A stretch of DNA of 64,000 bases from a virus. A program made the position numbers and the translations under genes. The notes beneath the pieces were generated by a model. That model was not told the origin of the DNA and ran no database searches. It saw only the letters and a list, made by a program, of their open reading frames with translations. The stretch is taken from positions 42,055 through 106,054 of the IMG/VR virus record IMGVR_UViG_3300033153_010210; one strand, 5' to 3'. Position 1 is the stretch's first letter, and every line of letters begins with the position of its first letter. Below, in pieces: positions 1-9,148 of this stretch.

Positions 1-585
1 TTGCTCTACGATCATAAAGATAATGAAATATTGATATTAGATGATATAATTAGCAAAGAGGATATGAAAAATACCACAATTGAAAACATTTTAAAAGCTG
101 TACTAGATCCAGAACCTCCTAGACGAGTAAAAGTTGAAAGAAGGATACCTAGTTCAGAAATAAGTTCTGCAGAAGCTCCGATATCAGGTGAAGAGGACAT
201 AGTTGATTTTACATCTGAACAAGGAATAATTGTTGAAGATAATTTATATAATTTTGAATTTAATTCAAGAGTAGTTTTTATTACAAATTATCCTGAAAAA
301 CCGCAAGCCTTTGGTGACCGTGTTTTAAGTATATCTATGTTATTTTCTGATACGCAAGTGGCCGATATTATAAAAAACGTTTTGGATAAAATTGAACCCG
401 TAGATGTAGGAATAGAGAATAAACAATTTATTCTAAATTGGTTGCAAGAAAGATATAGAGGAAGACGTAAATTACAACAATTGAGTTTTCGTGTTTTTCA
501 AAAGGTGTTGAGCATATATATGGGTGCTAAACATCTGGGTGGGAATAAATGGCAGAAATGGGCTTTTTATGAATTAGCTTCATAA
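1..585 (+). CDS. C-terminal part of an AAA+/SF3-like P-loop ATPase (partial)
   Basis: The reading frame is already open at base 1 and the first codon (TTG) has no ribosome binding site in view, so this is probably the end of a longer gene. A Walker B-like stretch ILILDD (residues 10-15) is followed by a sensor-like strand VVFITN (91-96) and an arginine in GDRVL (105-109) that could act as an arginine finger. This order is typical of AAA+ or superfamily 3 helicase ATPases. The Walker A motif would lie upstream of the window. The C-terminal 60 residues are helical and basic. A terminase, helicase or MoxR-like ATPase are all possible; the specific role cannot be decided here. Confidence 0.5.
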   Translation: MLYDHKDNEILILDDIISKEDMKNTTIENILKAVLDPEPPRRVKVERRIPSSEISSAEAPISGEEDIVDFTSEQGIIVEDNLYNFEFNSRVVFITNYPEKPQAFGDRVLSISMLFSDTQVADIIKNVLDKIEPVDVGIENKQFILNWLQERYRGRRKLQQLSFRVFQKVLSIYMGAKHLGGNKWQKWAFYELAS

Positions 586-602
586 AATCAAAGAGAAAAA
601 AA

Positions 603-956
603 GTGAAAAGAAAATTAGAAATTTATATGTATAGTAACAACTGGGTTTTTGATGAACCAGGGGTTTGTGAAAAAGAACCGTTTGTTATGGGCAGTTCAGA
701 AATTATAACAAATGTAGCAAAGAAAAAAGGTATTAAAAATTTACGAGAGAAAGTTTTGTTACTTATATTTAGCGATTCTCCTTTTCAAGGGGCAGATTGT
801 AAATTATTTTGGGATGGTGAATCTTTAAATGGTAATTGGTATGTCAACTCTGAAACAAATGAAAAAGGATGGCTATGTCCGGTGTTATTATATTATTTTA
901 ATAAAGCACCAGAGAATATTTATTTTTCTGTAGAAGAAAAAATAAATTGTTATTAG
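603..956 (+). CDS. Small conserved protein resembling DUF6717
   Basis: A 117-residue protein starting at GTG, 17 bases after the preceding stop, behind a purine-rich AAAGAGAAAAAA stretch. The pattern WVFDEPGV near the N-terminus, EPFVMGSSEII, then W-Y and EKGWLCPVLLYYF-x-x-AP-E-IY near the C-terminus matches what I remember of the DUF6717 family found in bacteria and phages. No enzymatic motif, signal peptide or membrane segment is visible. It sits just before the five W-repeat genes and may be co-transcribed with them. Function unknown; the family match is from memory. Confidence 0.55.
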   Translation: MKRKLEIYMYSNNWVFDEPGVCEKEPFVMGSSEIITNVAKKKGIKNLREKVLLLIFSDSPFQGADCKLFWDGESLNGNWYVNSETNEKGWLCPVLLYYFNKAPENIYFSVEEKINCY

Positions 957-975
957 CAAACAAGGGGATTGATTG

Positions 976-2448
976 ATGATCATTATAAGAAAATTAAATG
1001 AATATTTATCAGGATTTGATTATCGTCTTCCTGATGACCCCGAATTGATTTTATACGATTTCTATTTCTTAACTACTTACGGGAACGATATAGAAACAAA
1101 TATGCCTGAGGCGGACTTCGCAATAAAGGAGGCTTCTGATAAAATTGTAGAGAGTCTTCATGCCCACATGTTAAAGGCAGTAAAATATGCGCTATGTAGT
1201 GAAATTAGACATATTTTCGATGGATTAAGAGATATTGAATCTCTTGAAGAATTAGCAAAAATGGATAAAAAAATAAATAGATTTGTTAATTCATATTCTA
1301 GAAATTATGAATTAAGTACTGGTATTGATCTTACGAATCGAGAACTTCGAGGTGTACTTACAAAAGAAACAGAATCAAGCAGACTAGCCTCTTATGAAGC
1401 TATTATTGAAACACAAAAAGAATTAAATATGACAAATATGGAATTGGCTAAAATTTTTAGTAGCCTGTTTTTAGAATTAGATTGGAAACGTGATTACGGG
1501 GGAAGAGCTTGGGATATGATAGTTGATGGATATAAAATGCTTCTGAAAGCTAAGAGGAAAAATGAAAAAATCATTGCCATCGATCACACTTATGATTTAC
1601 AGCATAATACTGATACGGTTTTTAATAAACTGCAGATATACTATAAAGATAGCTCTGGATATGGGTGGATTAGAAGAGCGTTAAATTGGAAAAAGGATGT
1701 AGAAGATATTCGTTTTTTTTATGAAAAAGTATCACCTCAACTACGGAGAATAGTAGCTTTTATAGCGTATAATGTGTACGGACTTACAATGGAAGATAAA
1801 TCTTATCAGCATAGAGTTTGGACAGGCGGAATTTGGGCGGGGGGAACTTGGAATGATGGAATTTGGAAAAATGGGATTTGGAAAGATGGAACTTGGAATG
1901 ACGGGGCTTGGATTAACGGAACCTGGGAGAAAGGAGCCTGGAGAAATGGAATTTGGAAAAATGGAATATGGCAAAATGGAACCTGGGAGCTTGGAACCTG
2001 GGAAAATGGTACTTGGGAATATGGAATTTGGGAAAACGGTACTTGGAAATATGGAACTTGGTTTTACGGAACTTGGAAAAATGGAACTTGGGAAGACGGG
2101 GAATGGAAAGATGGGGTCTGGGAATATGGAGTTTGGAAAAATGGAGTTTGGAAGTATGGAACTTGGTATAATGGAACCTGGGAAAACGGGACTCGAGAAA
2201 GTGGAACATGGCTAGAAGGGGTTTGGAAAAATGGAGTTTGGGAAGATGGTACTTGGTTGTATGGAGTTTGGAAAGATGGGGTTTGGAATGATGGAATCTG
2301 GGAAAATGGGATTTGGGAAGATGGAATTTGGAGAAACGGAGCTTGGGAGGGTGGCAAAATATGGAATCCTAAAACAAGAGAATATGAATATAGTAATAAA
2401 AACCCATACAAGTGTGAATGGAGTTTAAGCTATAGAAAAGAGCGATAA
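976..2448 (+). CDS. W-x-x-G-x pentapeptide repeat protein, copy 1
   Basis: First of five tandem paralogues. I start it at ATG 976 rather than the in-frame TTG at 973 because AAGGGG lies at a suitable distance. The N-terminal domain (about 1-275) contains the family blocks DPELILYDFYFLTTYG, ETNMPEADFAI, RKNEKIIAIDHTYDLQHN and RRIVAFIAYNVYG. Then follow 36 exact 5-residue repeats (1816-2355) and a conserved tail, IWNPKTREYEY to CEWSLSYRK. This copy has the most divergent N-terminus: it lacks the IKEIFSNF segment of the others. No signal peptide, membrane segment or known catalytic motif is visible. A virion-surface or glycan-binding role is guesswork; tryptophan every five residues would suit a regular beta-solenoid or an aromatic surface ladder. 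Confidence 0.75.
   Translation: MIIIRKLNEYLSGFDYRLPDDPELILYDFYFLTTYGNDIETNMPEADFAIKEASDKIVESLHAHMLKAVKYALCSEIRHIFDGLRDIESLEELAKMDKKINRFVNSYSRNYELSTGIDLTNRELRGVLTKETESSRLASYEAIIETQKELNMTNMELAKIFSSLFLELDWKRDYGGRAWDMIVDGYKMLLKAKRKNEKIIAIDHTYDLQHNTDTVFNKLQIYYKDSSGYGWIRRALNWKKDVEDIRFFYEKVSPQLRRIVAFIAYNVYGLTMEDKSYQHRVWTGGIWAGGTWNDGIWKNGIWKDGTWNDGAWINGTWEKGAWRNGIWKNGIWQNGTWELGTWENGTWEYGIWENGTWKYGTWFYGTWKNGTWEDGEWKDGVWEYGVWKNGVWKYGTWYNGTWENGTRESGTWLEGVWKNGVWEDGTWLYGVWKDGVWNDGIWENGIWEDGIWRNGAWEGGKIWNPKTREYEYSNKNPYKCEWSLSYRKER
1816..2355 (+). repeat. 36 tandem 15-bp units encoding (T/I/V)-W-x-x-G
   Basis: The array is exactly 36 x 15 bp with no indel. The W codon is nearly always TGG (one unit has R instead) and the glycine is GGN. 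The variable codons are residue 1 (T, I, V, A) and residues 3 and 4 (E/K, N/D/Y/S/L). Because the unit rarely makes stop codons in any frame, long spurious reading frames overlap it on both strands. Confidence 0.95.
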
Positions 2449-2466
2449 AACAAAGGTCTGTCAGCA

Positions 2467-4017
2467 ATGATTAAAATAATTCGAGTAAAGCCAAAAATAA
2501 AAGAAATCTTCTCAAACTTTGTATACAGAATGCCTGATGATCCTGAGTTGATTTTATACGATTTTTATTTCTTAACTACTTACGGAAAAAATATAGAAAC
2601 AAACATGCCCGAAGCAGATTTTGCGATAAACGAAGCGGTCGAACAGATTATTGAAAATCTTCATGCACACATGTTAAAGGCTGTAAAATATGCTCTATGC
2701 GCTGAGATTCGTCATATTTTTGATTCTACAGCAGCTGAATCATTAAAGCAATTAGTTGAAAAAAACAAGAACATTGGAACCTTTATCAAGACATATTATA
2801 AAAAATATATCACTTTTACAGAAATAAGTAGAACACCGCTTGATTTCTTACTTGATGATAGATCGGGGGAGGCTGACAGATTAAGAAACGTTCTTTCTAA
2901 AGAGACAGATTCAAAAAGAAAAAGCTCATACAGGGCAGTTACAGAGACACAAAAAGATTTAAAGATAACAAACTCTGAACTGTCAAAAATATTTGAATAC
3001 GTATTCTTAAAGCTTGTTTGGCAACCACAATTCGGAGGCCCAGCATGGGCCGATATTGCCAAAGCTTATTATAGACTTCTAAGGGCTAAGAGGAAAAACG
3101 AAAAAATCATTGCCATTGACCATGCCTATGATTTACAGCATAACACCGATACGGTTTTTAATAAGTTGCAGATATACTATAAAGATGGTTATAGTTGGAT
3201 TAAAGATGCTTTGGATTGGAAAAGAGATGTAAAGGATATTCGATCTTTTTACAATAAAGTTTCTCCTCAATTAAGGAGAATAGTAGCCTTCATAGCATAC
3301 AATGTATATGGGCTTACAATGGAGGGAGGAACTCCTCGTTCAGTTGATCAAGATAAAATCTGGACGAGGGGGCTCTGGAAGGGGGGAACCTGGACAGGAG
3401 AAATTTGGAAATATGGAATTTGGGAGAAAGGAACTTGGAAAGGCGGGACTTGGAAAGATGGAATTTGGAAAGACGGAACTTGGGAAGATGGAATTTGGAA
3501 AGACGGAATTTGGAAAAATGGAACTTGGAAAAATGGAACTTGGAAGGGTGGAACTTGGGAAAGTGGAAGTTGGAGAAATGGAATTTGGGAAGATGGGATT
3601 TGGAAAGAAGGTGATTGGGAAAATGGAACTTGGAAAGATGGATTCTGGATGTACGGATATTGGAAAAATGGTACCTGGAAGAGCGGAACTTGGAAAGATG
3701 GGATTTGGAAAAGTGGAACCTGGAAAAATGGAACTTGGAGATATGGAACTTGGAAAAGTGGAACTTGGAAAAATGGAACCTGGAGGGATGGGATCTGGGA
3801 AAATGGAACTTGGGAAGATGGAACTTGGTTTAAAGGGGTTTGGAAAAATGGAACTTGGAAAAATGGAACTTGGGAAAATGGATTTTGGAAAGATGGGGTT
3901 TGGGAAGGCGGAATATGGAAGAGTGGGGAGATATGGAATCCGGAGACAGATGAATATGAATATAGTGATAGAAATCCATACGAATGTGAATGGAGTTTAA
4001 GTTATAGAAAAGGATAA
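2467..4017 (+). CDS. W-x-x-G-x pentapeptide repeat protein, copy 2
   Basis: 516 residues, starting at ATG 2467, 18 bases after the stop of copy 1, in the leader context CAGCAATGATTAAAAT that is repeated before copies 4 and 5. The N-terminal domain (about 1-297) begins MIKIIRVKPKIKEIFSNFVYRMP and carries the DPELILYDFYFLTTYG and IDHAYDLQHN blocks. Compared with copy 1 it has an inserted segment around TPLDFLLDDRSGEADRLRNVLSKET. It is followed by 38 repeats (3358-3927) and the common C-terminal tail. Very high similarity to copies 3-5 over the N-terminal domain indicates recent duplication or gene conversion. Function unknown. Confidence 0.75.
   Translation: MIKIIRVKPKIKEIFSNFVYRMPDDPELILYDFYFLTTYGKNIETNMPEADFAINEAVEQIIENLHAHMLKAVKYALCAEIRHIFDSTAAESLKQLVEKNKNIGTFIKTYYKKYITFTEISRTPLDFLLDDRSGEADRLRNVLSKETDSKRKSSYRAVTETQKDLKITNSELSKIFEYVFLKLVWQPQFGGPAWADIAKAYYRLLRAKRKNEKIIAIDHAYDLQHNTDTVFNKLQIYYKDGYSWIKDALDWKRDVKDIRSFYNKVSPQLRRIVAFIAYNVYGLTMEGGTPRSVDQDKIWTRGLWKGGTWTGEIWKYGIWEKGTWKGGTWKDGIWKDGTWEDGIWKDGIWKNGTWKNGTWKGGTWESGSWRNGIWEDGIWKEGDWENGTWKDGFWMYGYWKNGTWKSGTWKDGIWKSGTWKNGTWRYGTWKSGTWKNGTWRDGIWENGTWEDGTWFKGVWKNGTWKNGTWENGFWKDGVWEGGIWKSGEIWNPETDEYEYSDRNPYECEWSLSYRKG
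3358..3927 (+). repeat. 38 tandem 15-bp W-x-x-G-x units in copy 2
   Basis: Exactly 38 x 15 bp, in frame throughout. The third unit ends TWTGE instead of the usual final glycine; otherwise the W and G positions are kept. Many neighbouring units are identical or nearly identical in DNA, so unequal recombination could change the number. Confidence 0.95.
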
Positions 4018-4054
4018 TTATTATTAGAAAGTTATAAAAAGGGAAGTAATAATA

Positions 4055-5818
4055 ATGATTAAAATAGTTCGAGTAAAACCGAAAATAAAAGAAATTTTCT
4101 CAAACTTTGTATATAGGATGCCTAAAGATCCCGAGTTAATTCTGTACGATTTTTATTTTTTGACTACTTACGGGAAAGATATAGAAACAAATATGCCTGA
4201 GGCTGACTTTGCAATAAAGGAGGCTTCTGATGAAATTGTAGAATCCCTTCATACCCACATGCTAAAGGCAGTAAAATATGCCCTGTGTGCCGAGATTCGT
4301 CATATTTTTGATGCTATAGCAACCGAATCATTGAAACGATTGGTTGGGGAAAACAAGAATATAGGGGCATTTATTAAAGTGTACTATAGAAAATATCTTG
4401 CCTTTATAGAAATAGGTAAAGTACCGCTTGACTTTTTACTCGATGATAGATCGGAGGAGGCTGGCAGATTAAGAAACGTTCTCTCTAAAGAAACTGATTT
4501 GAAAAGGAAAAGCTCATATAGAGCGATTGCAGAAACGCAAAAAGAGTTGAAGATAACAAATTCGGAACTGTCAAAAATATTTGAATATTTATTCTTAAAT
4601 CTTATTTGGTATTCACAATTCGGAGGTTTTGCATGGGCCGATATTGCCGAAGCTTATTATAGACTTTTAAAGGCTAAGAGGAAAAATGAAAAAATCATTG
4701 CTATAGATCATGCCTATGATTTGCAACACAATACCGATATAGTTTTCAATAAATTACGGCTATATTACAAAGATGGTTATAGTTGGATTAAAAGAGCACT
4801 GGATTGGAAAAAGAATGTGAAGGATATTCGATCTTTTTACAAAAAAGTTTCTCCTCAATTAAAGAGAATAGTAGCCTTCATAGCATACAATGTATACGGG
4901 CTTACAATGGAGGGGGGAACTCCTCGTTCAGTTGATCAAGATAGAATCCGGACAGGAAGATCCTGGGAGGGAGGAACCTGGACAGGGGGAATCTGGGAAA
5001 ACGGGACTTGGGAAAAAGGAACCTGGGAAAACGGAACCTGGAAAAACGGAACTTGGAAACTTGGAATCTGGGAACTTGGGACTTGGGAAAATGGAACTTG
5101 GGAGTCTGGGACTTGGGAATATGGAACCTGGAAAAATGGAGTCTGGAAAGACGGAGATTGGGAAGATGGAATTTGGAAGGGAGGAATTTGGGAATATGGA
5201 ACTTGGATGAGTGGAGTCTGGAAATTTGGAACTTGGAAAGACGGAACATGGGAAAATGGGGTTTGGGAAAAAGGAATTTGGGAAAAAGGAACTTGGAAAA
5301 GTGGAGCTTGGAAGAACGGGGTTTGGAAAAATGGAACTTGGAAAGATGGAAGATGGGAAGATGGAATCTGGAAAGATGGAACTTGGGAAGACGGGGTTTG
5401 GAAAAATGGAACTTGGGAAAATGGGACTTGGGAAAATGGAATTTGGTTAGAAGGGATCTGGAAAAATGGAACTTGGAAAAACGGAACTTGGGAATATGGA
5501 TTCTGGAAAAATGGGGTTTGGAAAGATGGAACTTGGGAAGATGGAACATGGGGAGAGGGGGTCTGGAAAGAAGGAATTTGGAAGGGAGGAATTTGGGAAT
5601 ACGGAACTTGGAATAATGGAATTTGGAAATTCGGAACCTGGAATAATGGAATTTGGAATAATGGGATTTGGGAAGATGGAGTGTGGAAAGATGGGGTTTG
5701 GAAAGATGGAGCATGGAAAGGTGGGGAAATATGGAATCCAAAGACAAATGAATATGAATATAGTAATAAAAACCCATACGAATGTGAGTGGGGTTTAAGT
5801 TATAGAAAAGAGCAATAA
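4055..5818 (+). CDS. W-x-x-G-x pentapeptide repeat protein, copy 3
   Basis: 587 residues, ATG 4055 behind AAAGGGAAG. The N-terminal domain (about 1-297) is nearly the same as in copies 2, 4 and 5. The repeat region is one of the two longest in the cluster, with 52 units (4946-5725), the first of them degenerate (IRTGR). The tail IWNPKTNEYEYSNKNPYECEW is conserved. The domain-repeat-tail layout, kept across five copies with different repeat numbers, suggests that the array length can vary while the ends are under constraint. Confidence 0.75.
   Translation: MIKIVRVKPKIKEIFSNFVYRMPKDPELILYDFYFLTTYGKDIETNMPEADFAIKEASDEIVESLHTHMLKAVKYALCAEIRHIFDAIATESLKRLVGENKNIGAFIKVYYRKYLAFIEIGKVPLDFLLDDRSEEAGRLRNVLSKETDLKRKSSYRAIAETQKELKITNSELSKIFEYLFLNLIWYSQFGGFAWADIAEAYYRLLKAKRKNEKIIAIDHAYDLQHNTDIVFNKLRLYYKDGYSWIKRALDWKKNVKDIRSFYKKVSPQLKRIVAFIAYNVYGLTMEGGTPRSVDQDRIRTGRSWEGGTWTGGIWENGTWEKGTWENGTWKNGTWKLGIWELGTWENGTWESGTWEYGTWKNGVWKDGDWEDGIWKGGIWEYGTWMSGVWKFGTWKDGTWENGVWEKGIWEKGTWKSGAWKNGVWKNGTWKDGRWEDGIWKDGTWEDGVWKNGTWENGTWENGIWLEGIWKNGTWKNGTWEYGFWKNGVWKDGTWEDGTWGEGVWKEGIWKGGIWEYGTWNNGIWKFGTWNNGIWNNGIWEDGVWKDGVWKDGAWKGGEIWNPKTNEYEYSNKNPYECEWGLSYRKEQ
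4946..5725 (+). repeat. 52 tandem 15-bp W-x-x-G-x units in copy 3
   Basis: Exactly 52 x 15 bp. The first unit reads IRTGR (W lost, final G lost), as expected for a decaying edge unit; the remaining 51 keep W at position 2 and G at position 5. Confidence 0.95.
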
Positions 5819-5836
5819 AATAAGGAGCTATCAGCA

Positions 5837-7627
5837 ATGATTAAAATAATTCAAGTAAAATCAAAAATGAAAGAAATTTTCTCAAATTTTGTATACAGGA
5901 TGCCCAAAGATCCTGAGTTAATTTTGTACGATTTTTATTTCTTGACTACTTACGGGAACGATATAGAAACAAATATGCCTGAGGCTGATTTTGCAATAAA
6001 AGAGGCTTCTGATGAAATTGTTGAAAATCTTCATGCACACATGCTAAAGGCAGTAAAATATGCCCTGTGTGCCGAGATTCGTCATATTTTTGATGCTACA
6101 GCAATTGAATCATTAAAACAATTGGTTGAGAAAAACAAGAACATTGGGGCTTTTATTAAAATGTACTATAAAAAATATCTCACCTTTACAGATGTAGGTA
6201 AGGCCCCACTTGATTTTTTACTTGATGATAGATCGGGCGAGGCTGACAGATTAAGAAATGTTCTCTCTAAAGAAACCGATTTAAGAAGAAAATGCTCATA
6301 CAGAGCAGTTACAGAGACACAAAAAGAGTTGAGGATAACAAACTCTGAACTGTCAAAAATATTTGAATACCTATTTTTGAATCTTGTCTGGCAATCACAA
6401 TTCGGTGGTTCAGCATGGGCTGATATTGCCAAATCTTATTATATGCTTTTAAAAGCCAAGAGGAAAAATGAAAAAATCATCGCTATTGATCATGCTTACG
6501 ATTTGCAACATAATACCGATACGGTTTTCAATAAATTACAGTTATATTATAAAGACGGTTATAGTTGGATTAGAAATGCTTTAGATTGGAAAAGGGATGT
6601 AGATGATATTCGTTCTTTTTATGAAAAAGTTTCCCCCCAGCTAAGGAGAATAGTGGCATTTATAGCATACAATGTATATGGGATTACGATGGAGGGGTGG
6701 CTTTCCCATTCAGTTGATCAAGATAAAATTTGGACAGGGGGGTCCTGGAAAGGAGGAACTTGGACAGGAGGGACTTGGGAAAATGGGACATGGGAAAAAG
6801 GAATTTGGGAAAACGGTATTTGGGCGGGTGGAACTTGGGTAAGTGGGGCCTGGAAAGATGGAGTTTGGGAAAGTGGAACTTGGAAATTCGGAACTTGGAC
6901 GGATGGGACTTGGGAAAATGGAACTTGGGAAAATGGGATTTGGGAATATGGAACTTGGAAAGATGGAACTTGGATATATGGAATTTGGAAAAACGGAACT
7001 TGGTTATTTGGAACTTGGTATGACGGGATTTGGAAAAAGGGGGTCTGGATATATGGAACTTGGAAAAATGGAACTTGGGAAGATGGAACTTGGAAAAATG
7101 GAACCTGGAAAGATGGAACTTGGAGAAATGGAGTCTGGAAAGATGGAACCTGGAAAAATGGAGTCTGGGAACTTGGAACCTGGAAAGATGGAGTTTGGGA
7201 AAGTGGAATTTGGAAATATGGAACTTGGAAGCTTGGAATCTGGGAACTTGGGACTTGGGAAAATGGAATTTGGGAAGATGGGGATTGGGAAGATGGAACC
7301 TGGAAAAATGGAATTTGGAAAGGTGGGGATTGGGAAGATGGAACCTGGAAAGACGGGATCTGGGAACTTGGAACTTGGAAAGATGGAGTTTGGAAAAGTG
7401 GAACTTGGGAGGATGGAGTTTGGAAAAGTGGAACTTGGGAAAATGGAGCCTGGACAATGGGGACTTGGGAAGATGGGATCTGGGAAAATGGAACTTGGAA
7501 AGAAGGAACCTGGAAAGACGGGATATGGAAAGGTGGGGGGATATGGAATCCAGAAACAAAAGAATATGAATATAGTAATAAAAACCCATACGAGTGTGAG
7601 TGGAGTTTAAGCTATAGAAAGAGATAA
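5837..7627 (+). CDS. W-x-x-G-x pentapeptide repeat protein, copy 4
   Basis: 596 residues, ATG 5837 behind TAAGGAG with 18 bases between it and the preceding stop. It has the same N-terminal domain as copies 2, 3 and 5, followed by the largest array, 54 units (6728-7537). The C-terminal tail is IWNPETKEYEYSNKNPYECEW. Blocks inside its array recur, for example the KSGTWEDGV and KDGIWELGT neighbourhoods, consistent with local duplication of several units at once. Function unknown. Confidence 0.75.
   Translation: MIKIIQVKSKMKEIFSNFVYRMPKDPELILYDFYFLTTYGNDIETNMPEADFAIKEASDEIVENLHAHMLKAVKYALCAEIRHIFDATAIESLKQLVEKNKNIGAFIKMYYKKYLTFTDVGKAPLDFLLDDRSGEADRLRNVLSKETDLRRKCSYRAVTETQKELRITNSELSKIFEYLFLNLVWQSQFGGSAWADIAKSYYMLLKAKRKNEKIIAIDHAYDLQHNTDTVFNKLQLYYKDGYSWIRNALDWKRDVDDIRSFYEKVSPQLRRIVAFIAYNVYGITMEGWLSHSVDQDKIWTGGSWKGGTWTGGTWENGTWEKGIWENGIWAGGTWVSGAWKDGVWESGTWKFGTWTDGTWENGTWENGIWEYGTWKDGTWIYGIWKNGTWLFGTWYDGIWKKGVWIYGTWKNGTWEDGTWKNGTWKDGTWRNGVWKDGTWKNGVWELGTWKDGVWESGIWKYGTWKLGIWELGTWENGIWEDGDWEDGTWKNGIWKGGDWEDGTWKDGIWELGTWKDGVWKSGTWEDGVWKSGTWENGAWTMGTWEDGIWENGTWKEGTWKDGIWKGGGIWNPETKEYEYSNKNPYECEWSLSYRKR
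6728..7537 (+). repeat. 54 tandem 15-bp W-x-x-G-x units in copy 4
   Basis: Exactly 54 x 15 bp, in frame, W and G kept in every unit. Higher-order duplications of two to three units are visible around 7270-7440. Confidence 0.95.
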
Positions 7628-7665
7628 CAAAATAATAAAATTATAGAAAAAAGGGGTTGCCAGCA

Positions 7666-9099
7666 ATGATTAAAATAATTCGAGTAAAACCAAAAATAAA
7701 AGAAATTTTCTCAAATTTTGTATACAGGATGCCTGATGATCCTGAGTTAATTCTGTATGATTTCTATTTCTTGACTACTTATGGGAAAGATATAGAAACA
7801 AACATGCCTGAGGCTGATTTTGCGATAAACGAAGCGGTCGAACAGATTATTGAAAATCTTCATACCCACATGTTGAAGGCAGTAAAATATGCCTTGTGTG
7901 CCGAGATTCGTCATATTTTTGATGCTACAGCAACCGAATCATTAAAACAATTAGTTGAAAAAAATAAGAACATTAGAACCTTTATCAAGACATATTATAA
8001 AAAATATATCACTTTTACAGAAATAAGTAGAACACCGCTTGACTTTTTACTCGATGATAGATCGGGCGGGGCTGATAGATTAAGAAACGTTCTTTCTAAA
8101 GAAACAGATTCAAAAAGAAAAAGCTCATACAGGGCAATTACAGAGACACAAAAAGAGTTAAAGATAACAAACTTGGAACTGTCAAAAATATTTGAATACC
8201 TATTTTTGAATCTTGTCTGGCAATCACAATTCGGTGGTTCAGCATGGGCTGATATTGCTAAATCTTATTACATGCTTTTAAAAGCCAAAAGGAAAAATGA
8301 AAAAATCATTGCCATTGATCATGCCTATGATTTGCAGCATAATACTGATACGGTTTTTAATAAGTTGCAGATATACTATAAAGATGGTTATAGTTGGATT
8401 AGAGATGCTTTGGATTGGAAAAGGGATGTAGAAGATATTCGATTTTTTTACAATAAAGTATCGCCTCAACTACGGAGAATAGTAGCTTTTATAGCGTACA
8501 ATGTATATGGGATTACGATGGAGGATAAACTTTATCAACATGGAGTTTGGACAGGGGGAGCTTGGAAAGGTGGAATTTGGACAGGAGGGACTTGGAAAAA
8601 AGGTACTTGGATATATGGAACATGGGAAAATGGTATTTGGGAAGACGGAACTTGGGAAAGTGGAACTTGGAAAAACGGAACTTGGAAAAACGGAACTTGG
8701 AAATTCGGAACTTGGGTAGACGGAACTTGGAAAAGAGGTACTTGGGAAAACGGGGTTTGGCAAAATGGAACATGGAAAGATGGAACTTGGATATATGGAA
8801 TTTGGAAAAGTGGAATTTGGAAAAATGGATTCTGGGAGGACGGAATTTGGGAACTTGGAACTTGGGAAAATGGAGATTGGAAGAACGGAACTTGGAGGGA
8901 TGGGATTTGGAAAGATGGAATTTGGAAAAATGGAATATGGCAAAATGGAACCTGGGAAAAAGGAGTTTGGAAAGATGGAGTTTGGAAAGATGGAATTTGG
9001 AAAAACGGCAAAATATGGAACTCAGAGACAAGAGAATATGAATATAGTAATAAAAACCCATACGAGTGTGAGTGGAGTTTAAGTTATGGTAAAAAATAA
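7666..9099 (+). CDS. W-x-x-G-x pentapeptide repeat protein, copy 5
   Basis: 477 residues from ATG 7666. A TTG at 7657 is in frame but the ATG is chosen because MIKIIRVKPKIKEIF is the shared N-terminus and AAGGGG lies just upstream. It has the N-terminal domain of the family, then 31 units (8545-9009), the shortest array, then IWNSETREYEYSNKNPYECEW. Its N-terminal half resembles copy 2 in places (EISRTPLDFLL) and copy 4 in others (FEYLFLNLVWQSQFGGSAW). That mosaic pattern suggests gene conversion between copies. Confidence 0.75.
   Translation: MIKIIRVKPKIKEIFSNFVYRMPDDPELILYDFYFLTTYGKDIETNMPEADFAINEAVEQIIENLHTHMLKAVKYALCAEIRHIFDATATESLKQLVEKNKNIRTFIKTYYKKYITFTEISRTPLDFLLDDRSGGADRLRNVLSKETDSKRKSSYRAITETQKELKITNLELSKIFEYLFLNLVWQSQFGGSAWADIAKSYYMLLKAKRKNEKIIAIDHAYDLQHNTDTVFNKLQIYYKDGYSWIRDALDWKRDVEDIRFFYNKVSPQLRRIVAFIAYNVYGITMEDKLYQHGVWTGGAWKGGIWTGGTWKKGTWIYGTWENGIWEDGTWESGTWKNGTWKNGTWKFGTWVDGTWKRGTWENGVWQNGTWKDGTWIYGIWKSGIWKNGFWEDGIWELGTWENGDWKNGTWRDGIWKDGIWKNGIWQNGTWEKGVWKDGVWKDGIWKNGKIWNSETREYEYSNKNPYECEWSLSYGKK
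8545..9009 (+). repeat. 31 tandem 15-bp W-x-x-G-x units in copy 5
   Basis: Exactly 31 x 15 bp, in frame, all units keep W and G. The 3-prime end (IWKNGIWQNGT) resembles a block of copy 1, again hinting at exchange between arrays. Confidence 0.95.
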
Positions 9100-9148
9100 A
9101 CTATTTAAATTTAATATTAAAAAATTATTTGATTAAAAGGTAAAAAAG

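Noticed and set aside
1741-9061. Long reading frames in other frames and on the opposite strand across the W-x-x-G-x arrays (up to about 311 codons)
   Set aside because: The 15-bp unit rarely produces stops in any frame, so these frames are open by construction. They start and end at array edges, have no ribosome binding sites and encode monotonous repeats.
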